The notes beneath the pieces were generated by a model, which saw only the letters and a program-made list of their open reading frames with translations, did not search any database and was not told the DNA's origin. The position numbers and the translations under genes are program-made. From Caryophanon sp. (GTDB lineage: Bacteria > Bacillota > Bacilli > Bacillales_A > Planococcaceae): a stretch of DNA of 54,303 nt. This document shows, in pieces, positions 51,866-54,303 of this stretch; the stretch's first letter is position 1; each line of letters starts with the position of its first letter. Where the stretch lies: NCBI GenBank assembly GCA_018384745.1, contig JAHAYH010000007.1:1-54303 (forward strand), read 5' to 3'.

Positions 51866-52615
51866 TTATACCGTTAAAAACTGCACTAATTTTTCGTCTG
51901 TCGCAATGTTACCAACGAAGAATGAACCGAACTCACCGTAGCGAGCTGATACTTCATCAAAGCGCATTTCGTATACTAATTTTTTAAATTGTAATACGTC
52001 ATCAGCAAATAATGTAACGCCCCACTCATGGTCATCGAAACCAATTGAACCAGAGATGATTTGTTTTACTTTGCCTGCATAGCCGCGACCAATCATGCCG
52101 TGAGAACGCATTAAGCCTTTGCGCTCGTCCATTCCTAACATGTACCAGTTGTCGTTACCTTGACGACGCTTATCCATTGGGTAGAAGCATACGTATTGTG
52201 CACGTGGTAATTCTGGGTAAAGACGTGCGCGTACGTGTGGGTTTTGATACGGATCTTCATTTGATTCACCTGCTAAGTAGTTTGATAACTCAACTACTGA
52301 TACGTAAGAGTAAGCAGGAATTGTGAAGTCTGCGATTTTTAATTTATTGAACTCCGCTTCAAGTGCTTGTAGCTCGTCCATCGTCTCGCGTAATGTCATT
52401 AACATGAAGTCTGCTTTTTGGCCTATGATTGTGTAAAACGCATGTGCACCTGTTTTCGCGACATCTGCTTCATTTAATTTTGCTAAGTACGCTTGGAACT
52501 CTTCGATTGCTTCTTGGCGCTCTGCTTCATCAACAAGCTTCCAAGATGCCCAGTCCATTGAGCGGAAATCGTGTAATACGTACCAACCATCTAATGTAAT
52601 TGCTGCTTCATTCAT
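51866..52615 (-). CDS. hemQ: Coproheme decarboxylase (HemQ/ChdC)
   Basis: A 249-residue chlorite-dismutase-fold enzyme that makes haem b from coproheme III with hydrogen peroxide, the last step of the Gram-positive coproporphyrin pathway. The catalytic Tyr145 is in [10 protein letters not shown] and the proximal haem His172 in [12 protein letters not shown]. The chlorite-dismutase arginine is absent as expected for HemQ. AAGGAG precedes the start. It is divergent from lipL, a gene also near hemQ in B. subtilis. Confidence 0.95.
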   Translation of the reverse strand: MNEAAITLDGWYVLHDFRSMDWASWKLVDEAERQEAIEEFQAYLAKLNEADVAKTGAHAFYTIIGQKADFMLMTLRETMDELQALEAEFNKLKIADFTIPAYSYVSVVELSNYLAGESNEDPYQNPHVRARLYPELPRAQYVCFYPMDKRRQGNDNWYMLGMDERKGLMRSHGMIGRGYAGKVKQIISGSIGFDDHEWGVTLFADDVLQFKKLVYEMRFDEVSARYGEFGSFFVGNIATDEKLVQFLTV

Positions 52616-52748
52616 TATTGAAACGCTCCTTTTATGAAAAAATCTTTACTCCTACAGTGTAGCATAAAGTAAAAAAAGTCGTGCTGTGAAAAGCTTTTCA
52701 ACTGATGAACAATTTGTGTATGCTTATGACAGTAAAGGGGAGAGTTTT

Positions 52749-53582
52749 ATGAATTTACAACGACCAGTTTGGCGCTTGATCGACCAATCCATGACGAACA
52801 CAACAAAGTCACCGCTTGAGTCGTTCGCAACAGATGATACACTTTGTGAAGCAGTCGGGGCAAAGCTATCACCATGGACGGTTCGCACATGGGTGCACGA
52901 TGCATCGGTTGTGCTCGGCATTCAAGATCATCGCTTGCCGCATATTGACGAAGCGCAGCGCTTTTTACAAACAGCAGGCTACACACCGATTGTGCGAAAT
53001 TCTGGAGGGTTAGCCGTCGTGTTAGATAGCGGCGTATTAAACATTTCACTCGTCATGGCAGAAGAGGAGTCACGCGTATCGATTGATGAAGCGTATGAAG
53101 CAATGGTGGCGCTTATTCGCTTACTATTTCCAGAAGCGGCATCACAAATTGAAGCGTACGAAATTGTTGGCTCGTACTGTCCAGGGAGCTATGATTTAAG
53201 CATTGATGGCAAAAAATTCGCAGGCATTTCACAGCGCCGCATGCGTGAAGGAATCGCCGTGCAAATTTATATTTGCGTCGAAGGTAGTGGCGCTGAACGT
53301 GCAGCACTCATTCGTGATTTTTATGAAGTGGGGATCCAACGAGAGACGACGAAATTTACATATCCGGTTGTCACACCACATGTCATGGCATCGATCAGTG
53401 AACTTATTGTACCAATGACTGTCACTGAAGTCGTGGCACGCTTGCAGCACGTCATGATGCAGCTAGCTGACGAGGTACGCTACATGCCATTTACAATGGA
53501 AGAAAACGAGCGATTCAAGCATTACTTAATACGTATTTTCGAGCGTAATGACAAAATGCTGCACAATATGAACAAACAATGA
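52749..53582 (+). CDS. lipL: Octanoyl-[GcvH]:protein N-octanoyltransferase
   Basis: A 277-residue member of the lipoate-protein ligase A/LipM/LipL fold. The acyl-thioester Cys144 lies in GSYCPGSYDLSIDGKKFAGISQRR, which also supplies the conserved lysine. The N-terminal WRLIDQS and position next to hemQ match B. subtilis LipL (YwfL), which moves octanoyl groups from GcvH to E2 subunits. LipM is the alternative. ATG 52749 is chosen because GGGGAGAG lies directly upstream; the longer frame lacks support. Confidence 0.85.
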   Translation: MNLQRPVWRLIDQSMTNTTKSPLESFATDDTLCEAVGAKLSPWTVRTWVHDASVVLGIQDHRLPHIDEAQRFLQTAGYTPIVRNSGGLAVVLDSGVLNISLVMAEEESRVSIDEAYEAMVALIRLLFPEAASQIEAYEIVGSYCPGSYDLSIDGKKFAGISQRRMREGIAVQIYICVEGSGAERAALIRDFYEVGIQRETTKFTYPVVTPHVMASISELIVPMTVTEVVARLQHVMMQLADEVRYMPFTMEENERFKHYLIRIFERNDKMLHNMNKQ

Positions 53583-53621
53583 ACGTCCACAACGTAAAAA
53601 AGGAAAGTCTCTGTTTTTCAG

Positions 53622-53651
53622 TTGAAAGTCATTTACTGCTTACGGTAAAAT
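53622..53651 (+). promoter_or_regulatory. SigA promoter of the DUF1450 gene
   Basis: TTGAAA (53622-53627), 18-base spacer, TAAAAT (53646-53651), 40 bases before the chosen start. Confidence 0.6.
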
Positions 53652-53691
53652 AGCATATTGAATGATGAGAATAGAAAGGGTTGAGAACGCA

Positions 53692-53919
53692 GTGGCAAAC
53701 GAATTTAAAGTTTGTGATGAGTGCCAAGCCGTCAACTTGAAAACATTAATTCCGAAGTTAAAGGAAATCGATGGAGAGGCAACAATTGAAATTGGTTGCC
53801 ATTCTTACTGTGGTCCAGGACGTAAAAAAACATTTACATTTGTAAATAGTCGCCCAGTAGCCGCTTTAACGGAAGAAGAGCTAATGGAGAAAGTAAAAGC
53901 AAAATTGAAGATGATTTAA
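53692..53919 (+). CDS. DUF1450 family protein (YuzB-like)
   Basis: A 75-residue protein with conserved cysteines in VCDECQAVN and [14 protein letters not shown], the DUF1450 pattern, and an ending [12 protein letters not shown]. The cysteines suggest a metal or redox site; function unknown. The start chosen is GTG 53692, since family members begin MANEFKVC; ATG codons at 53662-53665 are in frame but too close to the promoter. Followed by a terminator. Confidence 0.8.
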   Translation: MANEFKVCDECQAVNLKTLIPKLKEIDGEATIEIGCHSYCGPGRKKTFTFVNSRPVAALTEEELMEKVKAKLKMI

Positions 53920-53923
53920 TGAG

Positions 53924-53958
53924 AGTGTATTCGAATTTTTTCGGATACACTTTTTTTA
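53924..53958 (+). terminator. Terminator after the DUF1450 gene
   Basis: AGTGTATTCGAA (53924-53935) pairs with TTCGGATACACT (53940-53951), then a run of T. Confidence 0.88.
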
Positions 53959-53984
53959 TTTTGACGAATTGTAATATTAAGTGC

Positions 53985-54303
53985 ACCACTCAAAATGAAT
54001 AAAAAAAGACCCATTCAATATGAGCCTGTATAATTAAAGTTCCTACACCAAAATTAACAGGAGGCCATATTAAATGAGTTATTGTCATCTTACCATATCT
54101 GAACGTACGAAAATAGAGGTTTTAAAAGGAATAGGGTACTCTTGTCGTGCCATTGCGCAGAAGAAAAAATGCGGTGCGCGTTCAAAATTTACTGATCAGC
54201 TACGTAAAGTCATCGAAAAAAAACTAAAAGCGACATGGTCTCCTGAACAAATTGTCGGTTCCTTGTTTCAAGGAAAACTATCTTTCAAAACGATTGATCG
54301 CTG
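53985..54303 (+). mobile_element. IS30-family insertion sequence, left part
   Basis: The transposase frame at 54074 and its AT-rich leader belong to an IS30-type element that runs off the window. The left terminal repeat is probably within 53985-54035, but without the other end I cannot define it or the target duplication. Confidence 0.6.
54074..54303 (+). pseudogene. IS30 family transposase, internally deleted and cut by window end
   Basis: Begins MSYCHLTISERTKIEVLKGIG and reaches RAIAQ, the start of the helix-turn-helix typical of IS30 transposases. It then jumps in frame to KKKCGARSKFTDQL, which normally lies some 35-45 residues later, followed by KKLKATWSPEQIVGSLF and SFKTIDR. The missing piece holds the rest of the DNA-binding helix-turn-helix (usually GRHHSTISREI-like). 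AGGAGG precedes the ATG. The catalytic DDE part would lie beyond the window. Likely a defective copy. Confidence 0.72.

Overview
The window is a 54.3-kb piece of a Gram-positive, low-to-moderate GC chromosome. Most genes have AGGAGG-type ribosome sites, GTG and TTG starts are common, and Rho-independent hairpins close most units. A Trp T-box, a preQ1 riboswitch, SLH-domain surface protein, bacillithiol genes (bshB2/yojF), coproheme-pathway hemQ, lipL and the ung-ywdI-ywdK block all point to Bacillales, most likely the Planococcaceae/Caryophanaceae (Lysinibacillus, Solibacillus, Caryophanon-like). The genus cannot be fixed from sequence reading alone. Nearly everything looks chromosomal; the only mobile DNA is the start of an IS30-type element at the right edge.

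Left part (1-23 kb): two tRNA genes (a poorly paired tRNA-Asn, and tRNA-Glu); an OhrR-like regulator overlapping a glutathione peroxidase; a YitT protein; a TetR repressor divergent from an SwrC-like RND pump; the small alarmone synthetase RelP; an acetyltransferase; topoisomerase III; an SprA-type HExxH protein; a YbaK deacylase; glycine C-acetyltransferase (kbl), with its SDR-type threonine dehydrogenase partner 7 kb away; a chemotaxis receptor broken by one frameshift; an integral-membrane M50B protease; a BASS transporter; a divergent aminotransferase/omega-amidase pair resembling mtnE/mtnU; a DEDDh exonuclease; and an SLH surface protein.

Middle (23-36 kb): a six-gene trp operon (E-D-C-F-B-A, reverse strand, every junction a 4-base overlap) behind a SigA promoter, a CodY-like box and a T-box with a UGG specifier. 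trpD, C, F, B and A look intact, but the first gene is a 344-residue TrpE remnant that keeps the tryptophan-binding LLES motif and has lost nearly all catalytic motifs; no trpG is present. It is followed by an acyl-CoA ligase, queT under a preQ1-I riboswitch, a TrpXYZ-like ABC importer, a P-loop kinase-like protein and ilvA.

Right part (36-54 kb): a nine-gene Ter stress cluster (three TerD paralogues, TerC, a citrate-lyase-like enzyme, two phosphoribosyltransferase-type proteins, a HAD phosphatase and a TerA-like protein), preceded by a good ECF-sigma promoter (TGAAAC-N16-CGTA) plus a SigA promoter and containing two internal terminator hairpins. Then come a YjiH-family transporter with a perfect ARG box, bshB2-yojF, pdxK, ung with a tiny four-cysteine protein and ywdI, ywdK, an M20 amidohydrolase, a small membrane protein, hemQ, lipL, a DUF1450 protein and an internally deleted IS30 transposase cut by the window end.

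The observations most worth following are the catalytically emptied TrpE kept in frame at the head of a fully regulated trp operon next to a probable aromatic amino-acid importer, and the ECF-controlled Ter biosynthetic cluster with internal attenuator-like hairpins.
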